A DNA stretch of 64,000 bases from Campylorhamphus procurvoides (lineage: Eukaryota > Chordata > Aves > Passeriformes > Dendrocolaptidae). The DNA lies in assembly GCA_013396655.1 (NCBI GenBank), contig WBMV01008396.1, positions 558,001 through 622,000 on the forward strand, read 5' to 3'. Each line of letters starts with the position of its first letter. Position 1 is the first letter of the stretch. The notes beneath the pieces were generated by a model. It was given only the letters and a program-made list of their open reading frames with translations, did not search any database and was not told the origin of the DNA. The translations under genes and the position numbers were made by a program. Positions 42,004-53,663 of the stretch are shown piece after piece.

Positions 42004-43685
42004 AACACCAACAAGTATTGCTAGCCTGTACACAGTAGAGAAATCTTCCACATATTTGTCTATTGAAGAACAAGATGGCTAAGCTTATTGTTCACCCATT
42101 ACCTTCCACTCTAAGGACAGAGTATCACAGATGCCATAGACATAAGTTACATGACTGCACAGATTTCGGGCCTGTACATTGTCATCATCCGTTAATTAAT
42201 TCTCCTTACTGACTGAAAACCCCAACTCCTGTTGTCAACTTTTTTTTTTTTAAATACTAATAGCAGATGATGCCTTTTTAGGAATAAAACAAACCCATTT
42301 TGTCCCTGACAACCCAGAGATCAGAGACTTCTCTTTCAAAGGAGAAAAGAAAAATAAAATTTAAAAAGTATCTCACTGTAGGTTTGTGCAGTTGTGATCG
42401 TCAGCAATAATGTATTGTTTTATTCCTGATTAAATATTTCTATCTTTAGTATTTTGCTGTACAAAAATGCCTTTTATCATCCCCAGCACTGCAGACTCAA
42501 TGCCTTATACTTTTGATAAGTTTTCATTGTATTTCCTTGCCATTAGGCAAGGGGGAGAGTGTTTCTACTCCTAGACAGAAACCATGGTTCATGAAAAGAA
42601 ATTGCTGCTTGTTAAAACTTCTGTAGAAACAATCCTCTTACTGTGTCAGCCGTGCATGTAGGCTTGTTTTTTATTGATCCATAAGTATTTATATAGGTCA
42701 TTTTCTTATGCAATTTATCCAGCGGCCTCAAACACAGCAGCATGTATTAGAAAGAAAAACATTAAACAAAGGGACTTGTAGCCTTATTCTTTATGTAAGA
42801 GTTGGAGACTTATTTTCTGGCACTCACTATGCATCTTTAACTAGAAACAATCAATGCCTTTTTTGCAGTCCTGATATACAGTGACACTTAAACAGCATTT
42901 AAATGTTAATAAAGAATATAGCACTAAAGAAAATGCACACAAAAAAAATTGTGAGAAAAAGTGGTTCTGAAAGATTTATTTTTAATTATATTTTCATTAT
43001 GCCCACCAGAAAGAGGAGGAAAAGAGAGGGGGAAATCTGTATGTGTATGTTTACCTTCCATTCTTCCAGGGTATCATAGCCCCTAAACAGCCTAGAACAG
43101 TAGAGTATCCTCAGTATGCATAGGGATAGAACCATAATGTCTGCTGCAAATTTGTTTCATTGACCTTTGAGTAGGGGAGGGCAGCCATCTGCACAAAATA
43201 ATTTGGTTTAGATTCAAGAGAGCATTACCAAAGTAGTCAAATATTTTTTTGACTCATACCAATATAGCAGTGATAATGTGCTACTAAATAATGTTGCTCA
43301 AAAATTACTCACAGACAGAGTTAAGCAGACAGAATCACTAACATTAGTCTTCAGGCATATCTTAAAAAGCCTCTATAGAATTTTTTAAATGTTATTATCC
43401 TCTAAGTTTTACCCAAGAACATTACGGTAGTCATTGTCCAGAATGTACTAAGAGCAGAATTATTAAAGAAACATATTTAATTAATCAACATTACCTTACA
43501 GACAGTTTGCCTATAAGAAAGCTGTTCTCGTTTTATATCCCATTAATATAAGAGTGAAAATGGATTACCAGCTTTAAGATATGGTGCAGCAACTCCTGAA
43601 TACACATGACTTCCTCTGCTCAGGAAGTCACTCAGTGGACTTACAAGAAAGATTTTTCCTTCTGAAGCCTGAAATCATTCGAATT

Positions 43686-43703
43686 AAAAAAAAAAAAAAA
43701 AAA
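43686..43703 (+). repeat. A18 homopolymer
   Basis: Eighteen consecutive A. The sequence to its left matches no gene or SINE that I recognise, so there is no support for a processed pseudogene. Confidence 0.85.
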
Positions 43704-44594
43704 GAGTGTCAGCCATCTTGATCTCTATGGAAATACTAAAAAAAAAATTTGTGAAAAACTATAGAACACTTTTTCTCCTAACCCATAATGCATCTTCAAA
43801 CATTTAAGGTTTTAAAATAATATTAAGGTCCATGTACACAGTAGTAGAAATCACACTTGTCTATTAGCATTAAAACCACGGTTGTTGAATGTAAATTTAA
43901 ACTTTAGGGAATACTCTATTATTATTTATCTATACATCTAATATATTCTAATTATTCCAAATGTTACCCATAGTCAAGATCAGTTAATTGCCCTTTAAAT
44001 TGTCCTTTTAAATTTGCTCAAGTACTTTTCATATCTTTAGGATTTCCTGCATAATATGACTGAATCTTTATTATGAATTCATGAGTTGCTTTGCAGGCTT
44101 TAATATCTAGCTCATACGGATCTGTATGAAGAGTTTAATATCTTTTTTCTTTCTTCTGCCTTGGAAAGAGAAAGTATTTTTGAGAAGGAATAAAACTCTG
44201 CTATCCCAGAAATGGCACTGATTATGTAAATGCATAGCAGTTACAACCACCACAGAGAAAAATGAGACACCCTTATCTAGATCTAGGCATGATAACAAGA
44301 TTAAAATTCTTAACACATTTTCTTATCTGTATAAATTCTCCTTCAAAACATAACTTGAATTGTCACTGTCAGCAAGAATTTGACTAGTCCTGTGTTGGAG
44401 TTTGAAGTGAAATAATGTTAGATCCTGATTTAGCAGATAGTCGAAACTGCCATCAGAACTAGAGGACTGTTTGTACAAAACAGTCATTTTCTATGAAAAT
44501 AAGTGGGGTGTTTTTCTTGGTCAAGCCAGTGAAGATCAAGTTGCCTGAGATGCAGATTCTGTTTTATGGCAGAAGGTTGAGGTCCATATTCTTC

Positions 44595-44656
44595 GTCTTG
44601 CATGAAAACACTATCCTGGAAGATGTCTTGCACGAGAACACTCTATCCTGGAAGAT
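44595..44656 (+). repeat. 30-32-bp tandem duplication
   Basis: Two adjoining units begin GTCTTGCATGAAAACACT and GTCTTGCACGAGAACACT. Both end ATCCTGGAAGAT; the second carries an extra CT. Two substitutions and one 2-bp insertion separate the copies. The duplication lies within a chance open frame that does not resemble a known protein. Confidence 0.92.
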
Positions 44657-45351
44657 GATCTGGGTTATCACCATGCACATGAGCACAGTCTGCCTCCTCA
44701 CTACAACACATGCTTATAGAAGAATGCAGTAAACATGATCAAAGAGGAGTAGAAGAAGCACAGGTTTCCTAATATTTTAGATGATTCAAGCTGACAACAA
44801 TGAAGGGAATCTGACTCCTGGTCCCTGTTCCCAGAGAAGCTCACGGAAGCTTGCCTCACTTTCTAAAGGAATGGTTTTGCACTGAATCTTGGGAGCATTT
44901 CAGACTGTTGAATCAGTCTAAGTCCCTCAAGCCCACCTGTTGGAGGAGGTTAAATTAAAAAAGCAGCTCTATAAAAGCTGATTTTCACAGTTCTTTCATA
45001 GTTGTTTCTCAATATGACACTTTTTGTAAGTATTAACTGTAGCACTTAATACTTATGATTATTGTTTACCACATAAGGAAAGGTTATATGATCTTTGATA
45101 ATAACTTATGAATTAGGTGTCTAAACCTAGCCTACTGTCAAATCTCTCTTCCCTTTCCTCACCTCACCTTTGTCCTGCATAACCCAAACATCTATCCAGA
45201 AAAAAAAGAAGTGCGCTCATGACTCTGAAAACACTAACTTTGTTTGCTCCTTCTGCCACTACATTTTATCAGTCAAGCCTATGACCATGGCAACAACACA
45301 ACCATGGCCTCTAAAATCAAAGCTGGGGAGCTGTGTGAGCAAGCCCACCAT

Positions 45352-45369
45352 AAAAAAAAAAAAAAAAAA
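45352..45369 (+). repeat. A18 homopolymer
   Basis: Eighteen consecutive A follow AGCAAGCCCACCAT. A retroposon tail is conceivable, but I see no source sequence, AATAAA signal or target-site duplication. Confidence 0.85.
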
Positions 45370-47334
45370 GTTGAGCCAACGCTAGTTCAGGGAAGTTGAC
45401 AGCTGTTGTGCATTATTTCATAGATATATAAAGCAGATTAATTAAAAAAAAAACAATACAAAGAAGGGAAAAGGAAAACAGCAGGTAGCTAAAGTGTTTT
45501 CTTCTCCCCTTAAAGGAGTTGCACTATATCAACAATACTTTTTTACAGAAGTGAATTTGGTAAGGAATGAGTGTTTCTTTTGCATTTATCCTGTACCCTA
45601 TGGTGACTGGAATCTCAGCCACATGCTACAGAAGAAACCAGTCTGTGTGTTTTCAGTTACAACCTTTCAACACAACAATTGTTTGCTGCACCCAGGCTGA
45701 CTTAGGCTTAGTACTACTGTATCACAATTCTCTCCACCACCTCAAACACCAGGTGAAAGTGTTGAATGGAACAGATTTTGCTACACTTAGTATTTTTACT
45801 GAAGCTGAATCCATTCAAGTCCACTTGACATGCTCCTCTCCAAAGACAAAAGATCAGAAGTTATTTTCAATTTAGTCAAGGCAGGAAAGAAAAATGATTT
45901 TTTTTTTTTTTACTGAGTATGAAAACTCACCAATAAAATGTGTAATCATGCCTGGTTGCAATCATCTGTACATATGGAAAACCCTAGGTTTAATCATCTA
46001 CACCTACATTAGTTTGGTAAAATTCAGGCAAGAGTTTAAACAAAATGACCACGTGACTATGCAGAAAACACGGAGAAAAGGCAAAGAGGATACTCAAATT
46101 CATGTTATTCATTTAAGATTTAAGGATGTAATATAGATGCAAAAATCGCTTCTGCAGTGTAAAAGAGCAGGAAGATATTTCAGCTGCATGGCTAACAACC
46201 AGCTGAAGACAATGTTCTGAATTACACAGAAAATTTATGGCAAAGAGGAAAACTGAAATGGGATAGCACTGCTACTAGTCACTGCCCCCATGATATTATC
46301 AATGCAGTGCTGTGGTGAAGCAACAAGGAGACAGACTGAAGACAGTAGATTAGAGAGTGCATTTCACAAAGTTGGTTTCTCGCAGCTGATTAAGTAATCA
46401 CACAATTTTTGTTTGCTTCGTTATCTGTGAAAACAGAAAGTTTCAAAACAATACAAGATTTTTATGTTTCTGATGGGCCTGCTGTAAATCTCTGCTGCTA
46501 GTCTGGCCTACTCTAAGCTGCTTTTCCTGGAAACATATTCTTATATTTCATGCAGCAGCCCCAAAATTCAAGTCTGCCAGTAAAGTAAGTCACTTTAAAC
46601 ACTGTGGAAGATGTATTCACTAAGAAAAGGTCAATCAATCTCTGCCTGTTATCAGATATAGTTATGTGCCTGCAGGTGTCAGACGTGGTACCATGTCCCC
46701 AGCTTTTAAACTCCAAAGACATTAAATTAACATAACCATGACAGTATGTTTTACAAATGCTGAATGTTCCTAAAAACAGAAACGAGAAAACTATTAGGAA
46801 AAACTTATTTCTTGGCCAGAAGACTTAAAAAAAAAATCAGACAGCTCAGATCTAATGTTTTGTTTCATATCCAATAACAGTTTTACCTGTAAAAAATTAT
46901 TATTCAAAAAAATCCTAAGATATTCTGAAATGTAGAAACTACTCACTCTAGGGAAGGGAAACATCACTGAACTATTCAGTTAATATTGATGACCAACAGA
47001 AATACTAAAGCCCATAGAAAAAGTACAGATTTATTCAAAATTCATGTGCAATCCCTTCATATTTTACATTGCAGTACTGAAATATTTAAAACTTAATATT
47101 TTGGTTTAAGTAGTGGTTCTTAATTATTAGAATATTAGTTCTTAATGGCAAAACGTCAGCTAAGGTAATGTTTGTTTCTTTTTCTGAACAATGTATGCTG
47201 TGTAAACAGTGACAAGTAATTCATCTACATATATAGTAGAAAATAACCAACTGCTGATGAAATCATTGAGATGTGTGAAAGTTTTACCCTACATAGAATG
47301 GCTATAGAGAAATAATTATTTTATCGATATATTT

Positions 47335-47710
47335 ACACGGCAACTGTATCAAGTAGACACTTGATGCCTAGGTGCTGGCAGCAGTGTGGTACTGCAGGAG
47401 TGGTCTCAAGTGCTGGGGAAGTCAGAGCAGAAAAAACTGAGAGAAGCAATCCTGTCAACACCAATATCAGGGCAGATGAGGGTGCTCTACATGCAAAAAC
47501 AGAGGCCATCCTGTAGCCCAGGGAGGAACCACAAGCCAAAGCAGGTGTATATTCCTTGAAATAACTGCAGCCAGTGGAGGACCCATAGAGGAGTAGTTTG
47601 TCAAGACTGTACCCTATGGAAAGGACCCACACTGGTCCAAGGAAAGCATGAGGAGGAAGGAGCAGAAGAGAAAAACTGCTATGGAATGAACACAAGCCCC
47701 ATCCCCAATC
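47335..47710 (+). mobile_element. Endogenous-retrovirus-like (LTR class) fragment
   Basis: The block reads like part of a dispersed avian LTR-retroelement. It shows GGTGCTGGCAGCAGTGTGGT, GTGCTGGGGAAGTCAGAGCA and CCTGTAGCCCAGGGAGGAAC. These are followed by repeated phrases of the form GGAGGACCCA and GGAAAGGACCCACACTGG, then AGGAGGAAGGAGCAGAAGAG and CACAAGCCCCATCCCC. I recall this phrase pattern from avian ERV elements (probably ERVL-related), but I assign the family only tentatively. It is GC-richer than its surroundings and has abrupt ends. A 120-codon open frame on the opposite strand (47333-47695) is a by-product and not a gene. No viral coding domain is recognisable. Confidence 0.55.
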
Positions 47711-50142
47711 AAAAGAGCATCAGCGCTTTTCAATTATTTTTCTCAGATCTGGGCTCAATTCAAAAGAAAAGTTTAGTTTTGATGAAGAATCCATCTTCCA
47801 GATTCATAAATTTAAATTTTATCTATTTGACTGTAAAAAAAATGAATAGTTAGTCTGTGCTGGAAAGAATCTCAAATACAGGTGGTTGGTTGGATCAATT
47901 GCACACCTGGTTGGTTGGTCAGTGGAAGAATTTATGTACAACTGAAAAGCTATAAATAACCAACATGACATACTGACACCTTTAATCACAAGAAGTTATC
48001 TAATTACTAACTGTAATCTCAATTGTTGACAATTGGACCAAAGACAGCTGAAGTGACAATTTAACATGAAGAAGGATGGCAGCATATTATCCATAATGTG
48101 TTATAGAAACAAAGAGTCTCACTGTTTGGCAAAACATATCTAATGAAAGATATGGAGAAGAACAAGAAGGCAGAGGTAAACACATGAAGGAACTCTAGAA
48201 TCATGGGTAATGCTAATAATGAAACCCGGACAGGTTACATCAGGGTAACAAACCATTTAAAAATCAATTCCCTAGTTCCATCTCTCTCCCTCTGAAGAAA
48301 GGGAGAGTAAAACTTTCAAAGTAAATGCTTGATTTACAAATAAATCTGTAGGTGTAGATCTTATAACAGAAATAAACTCATTAATAATGTCCTGTCAACT
48401 TGATAAAAATCTGCCTAGGATTTCAGTGCTTCTAGTGACTCAAAATTACTTTGCAAATCAGAAAAAAAGCTGGTTACTTTTTCAGAGAAAATAATCATAT
48501 ATGGGAAAGAATGAGATTATGCCTACAACTTTAAATAAATTTCATTTTCATGTGATGCAAGCAGGAAGGTGTATGACAAGGTGTATTTGACAAGTCCTAT
48601 GTTGCCACAGTGCTGATATAATCTGGGTTTAAGTCTATTTCACAAGTGTTGCTCATTTCTACACAATATTTAGGGATATCAAGAGTAAACACATGAACTA
48701 TGAGATTGTTTTCCTTTACTTTTAACATCAACTTTAGAGTTTCATTTTGTAACTTCAATGCAATTCTTTTACCACATTGCAACATTATTTATTTTGTCCA
48801 AACAAAACCTACATCATTTCTTTTACAGAGAATATGCAGGTTATTATACTACAAGAGTGAAAGTATTTCAGACTCAGTCATGAGCAATATGTTAATGATG
48901 TAGTACAGCACTCAGCAAAATAATGTCAACATTATCTGCAATCTGCACAGCAAAAATGAAATGTCAGCCAATTCCACCAAATGGCAACTGGTTCTACTGT
49001 TCAAGGAGCTGATTTATAAATCTGTTAGCTCAGAGAATATGACATAAAATAAGAAATCGGAAACTTGGGAAGGGGAGGAAGAAAAATAAAAGCTCTATTG
49101 ATTTTTCTTTTAACACTGCCTCTATGGTAAATTGTAGGATTTTGTAGGTGCTATTTTTCTAGTAGTAAACTTCATTACCATAATGGGTAAAAGTAGAAGA
49201 ATCAATATAGTTCAAATGCTTAGAGAAAAGTATTCTAAGAAAAATAATATATTTACCCTGTGCATAAATGCAACCTACTTATACGCAAAATAAACCCTGA
49301 AAGTATTCTTAAGCTCATTAACATTTTCCATAAAATTCATTTTTTATATGTAATAGCAATAAGAAGTATAGGCTGGACAGGCTTGTGTCTCATTCAGTCT
49401 ATTTAGTGTAGGAGTTGCATAGGATTTGCCTCCTACAACAAAACAGTAAATATGACTGAGTTGTTTGGATAGCATTGGATAATAAGTGGATTCCCTTTCT
49501 TCTTTTTATTAGATATTACCCTAAAAATTACATAGACATACATCTGGTATAGGGACTCTTGTCATTTACTGTAGCATCAGTCATGTTAGTTGCAGTGATT
49601 AGTAGGGAGTGTGGAAAATTTCCTTTAAAATCCATATTGGAGTTCAAAAACATCAAATTATGTCTTTCAAGCTAGGTCCCTGAGCTTCTTCTGAAAGCTC
49701 AGTTTAGGTAAGATGGCAGAAAGAGGCCATCATTAAACAAAACAGAATAGATGACATTAGACAACACTCTTAATACTGATTTGAAGTAACATTTGTCGAT
49801 ATACTAAGAACATTGGTTATCTAAGCTGAAAACACAGCTCAGGCTATAAATGACAATAAGCAACAGAACTATTTTTCACTCTTTTCTTTGACTCGTGCAG
49901 TTTTGAAAATATCACCCAATAATGTTACAATTAATTAAACAAATAAAATTATTATTTTCTTAATATGTGGAGAAATATGTATGTGTGTCGCAAAGACAAA
50001 GTTTTTCTGAAATTTTCAATAGGATTTTCCTTATTCAGCTTTGTTTTTAATGCAAACAAAACCAGTTTGCAACGTTGGAAATTTGGAGACTGTTTTTAGC
50101 GTTATTGCATCCTGAGAGAATGAATATGTACAACCTCTACAT

Positions 50143-50173
50143 GTTTATGACATTGCCAGTCAATGTCATAAAC
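50143..50173. repeat. 13-bp perfect hairpin next to a CR1 end
   Basis: The arms GTTTATGACATTG (50143-50155) and CAATGTCATAAAC (50161-50173) flank the 5-base loop CCAGT. Directly to the right starts the sense CR1 tail, so the structure may relate to its truncated 5' junction. Confidence 0.93.
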
Positions 50174-50264
50174 TCTTGGGGATGGTTCTGTACAGGGCCA
50201 GGAATTGGACTCGATGACCCCTGTAGGTCCCTTCCAACTTGGCATATTCTGTGATTTCACAAAA
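50174..50264 (+). mobile_element. CR1 LINE 3'-end fragment, sense on the + strand
   Basis: CAGGGCCAGGAATTGGACTC, then GATGACCCCTGTAGGTCCCT and TCCAACTTGGCATATTCTGT followed by GATTTCACA, is the sense-strand 3' tail of a CR1 element with a degraded terminal repeat. It is the only clear CR1 copy of this orientation in the window. Its left edge abuts a 13-bp perfect inverted repeat. Confidence 0.85.
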
Positions 50265-53200
50265 AAATCGTTACACAAAGGACATGAGCAGGAATTCTGA
50301 AACATCTTAAATCATTTGCCAAAGAAGGTGTATTAGTACTTGATTTTTCAATATTGATTTTCAACCTGTTAAACTATTGCTTAATACTGTGTGAGAGATG
50401 TAGACTTCACTCTCTCTTCCACTCGTGAACACTGGAACTCCCATTTCCCTAATGGCAGAGAAGTGTCTTTATTACTGAGGGACAGACCTTTGTAAAACGA
50501 GGTTGCTGATATAGGTGCAGGAAAAACTCAAGTAATTTAGCTACTATCACCACTGTCCTTCTGTCTCTTTCTGTGCTATAAATAACAGTCATCCTTCCAC
50601 ATACACTTGATTTCCTACACCATACACTTGTTATAAAATTCTCCTTGGATATTGAAGCTTATGTACCTACTTCAGAACTGTGAATTCTTGTTATCAGCAG
50701 GTGTCTGAAAATTAGGCACTTTAATGTTCAGTACTGTGATGTTTCAGTCCTATTATAGTTCTATTCCAGATTCTATTACTAGATATCACACAGAGCTCTG
50801 AATTCACAGGGTTAAAGCTTAGGAAAGGAAAAAAGAATCCAGTCAGAATCCCCTATTTCCCCAAATATCCCAAAAGACTCAGTGGGGAAGAAAACAACAG
50901 AAAAAAACACAACAGATGTGAAGAAACTCATATGTTGTTGAAAGAATACAAGTACAGCACTCATCGGCTATTCAGAAAGCAATGATTAATCATCTATTTT
51001 TAAAGTAGGCAAGGGTTCCGCTTAGAGCTAATGTATTTCCCAAGATCATCATCCAGACCTTCACAGTCATTGAGTAAATAGCAGCAGATGTTGAGCTGTT
51101 AGACCACATCATTCAGCTAAGATTAGATATTTATTAAAAATAGACATGCTTGACAGAATCTTGCCCTTAGTTTAATAAAGCTGTACTGAAAGGGTAGGAG
51201 GAAGCTGTTCTCAGAAACATGCTGCCTCTTGAAGCCTAAAAAACCATGTTCCCTTCTCTGACTACTATTGCAACTAGTATGTGTCAAATAGACTTCACAC
51301 CTCATCTACAAGTAGAAACTTTATCCAGTAATGACTAAAAAAAATTTGCCAGATAGAGCAAGTCCTTGAGAGCCACTTTCTGTTAGTGTTTGTATAGACA
51401 TTTAAAAAGAAGGGTAAACCTTTTTAAAGGGTGATAAAAGTACATTTGCTTATGAATCAGTTTGCACTTATCCTACCTCTTCCATTATCTCCTTGCATGT
51501 AGTAATTATAAAACATTGTGATTCCTTTCTTGGCTTTTTGTGAATTGTGATTCTGCAGCCAAATGAGGTGTAGAAGTTGAGCAACTACAGTTTGGCTTGG
51601 ACTGGGATGTGGACAGGCAGTAACGTGAAATGCATTTATCAGCCTCACTAGCAAAACTAGAAAGCTGTGGAGTTTTTTATTTGTATTCAGAGACATTTAA
51701 TGCAGAATATATATTTCAGAATGTAAAATTCTTCAGAATTTTACAAAGGAGTCACAAGTCCAGTTTGGGTCAATACTGCACAACAACACAAATAAGACTA
51801 CCTGCCTATACAGAAAAGAAAGAACTAAAATAAGAAAGCGTACACACGGGAATACATTTATTCTGTCTTGTCCTCAAGAAATTTAAATTAATGGTGTAGA
51901 CCAGTTCCTCTGGGATTCCAGTTTGGGGTGTTCCATAGTCACCAGCCCTAAGAAAACATAAAATCTATTACCTTAATGTGGCCTTTAATACAGGAGTACA
52001 TACATGGTAAATGGGCAAAATGAAAACACATGTGAAATAGAGAAAAACAAATGTTATTGCCCTTTATAGCTCCAACTAGGCACAGGAACTAAACAATTTT
52101 TCTTAATGGATAAAAACTTCCTAGAGAAAAAACAGCATACAAGGGGAATTAGGATAAAACATTTGCAAAAATCCTAAATGTAAAAAATAAAATTTCACTG
52201 CACTTTTCAAACTTATTTAGAATTGAAGCCATACCTAAAGTAACCCAGACTGAACTTAGATAATGAATATTGACTACCATGCATCATCTTGTTGAAACCG
52301 CCTAGAACTTTGTGTCTTTACTCCAAAGCTAAGAAATGGGAAAAAAAAATAAAATTGGCCACTGTAAATAAGCTTACTCTCCAAGTAAAGGTATTAATTC
52401 AAAATTGAAATTCATGTTAGATGAGTAGTCTATATCATAGCATCTTTACACCATCAGCTGCATAAATATTCATGCTCAGAAGGCACTATTTTGTACAAAG
52501 ATAGCTCTTAGAAAGCTCTTACCTCCCACTCCAGGTTCTGTAGTCTATCCAGTAGCTGCATAGTATTGAGGGTATAAAGTATATATCTTTAAAAAAGAAC
52601 TGGAATTCAGATGAAAGCTCTGCCTAGTGTGAAATAACTCATCTGTTTCAAATTATGTCATTCAAGAATGAAATTACTTAAGAAAATGAAAATAATTAAA
52701 ACCCCTCTCCTTGTGTATCTCCTCAAACAAATCGAATGTCTATTATTTGAGCACTCTCGGATTTCTGATAATTTGACTACTAGTAAATATTTAGTAAAAA
52801 CCACTAAATAGAAATGACATTATGATCATTTTGCTTTCTTCATGTCAGTATGTTTGGTGTGATGGCCATTTCTACGATTTTCATCTTGTACTGAAAGGCA
52901 AAGACTAACACCCAGCCAGACTTCAGCACCAAAGTAAATTCATCTTGAGCTCTTAAGCCCATACAAAATATAGCTATATAGCTAGAAAGAAGATTGCCTA
53001 ATCTGCCCCATGATTTAGTAACACTTAGAGAAAATCCAAAAATAACATCAAAATAGATAATCTCTAAGTAATTGTAAATATAAACTGATACTTATTCCAG
53101 TATTATACAGCACAAACAAAAATACTAGTTCACATCAGGAAACAACACAGATTTTTCAACAGAATGTCACAGTTATGTTGCTATATTCCTTTCAGCCTCA

Positions 53201-53625
53201 AATAGTTCAAGCACCACAGCAAGACTCCTATGGATTGGTTTAGAATTAGCCAAATGAATAATCTTTGCATTCAAAATTATTTTGCATCCTAAGTCAACTT
53301 GAATCATCCTAAAATCTCCCATTTTTGACCATAAGGTTTCATTGGAAAAGAATCTGAAATATTAAGCAAAATAGGAAAAATTTGGTCTTATTTATATATA
53401 TATTGGAAAGTTCAAGCTTAATTCTAAATTATACTAAAAGATGGAATCCCTAAACCATTAATCACTGACTTCAAAGAATGTAAAATTAGATCACAGCCAA
53501 AGGAACAATCTAGTATGTCATGGTTCATATCCAAAACCATCTGATTTATCTTTGAGTATTAATTCCATTACATCTCCACTGTATGTTTTTGTCACAGTGT
53601 AAGACTAGATAGGAGTTATTTAAGA

Positions 53626-53663
53626 ATAATTAATCAGATTCATCATAATTAATCAGATTCATC
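53626..53663 (+). repeat. 19-bp perfect tandem duplication
   Basis: ATAATTAATCAGATTCATC occurs twice without spacing or mismatch. The unit includes TAAT and TAATCAGATT homeodomain-like cores. Confidence 0.95.

Noticed and set aside
45260..45369. Possible retroposon tail (A18 after GC-richer sequence)
   Set aside because: No AATAAA, no target-site duplication and no recognisable parent gene or SINE body.
47333..47695. 120-codon open frame on the - strand, the longest in the window
   Set aside because: It is the complement of a retroelement-like repeat, with a leucine/serine-rich chance translation and no conserved domain.
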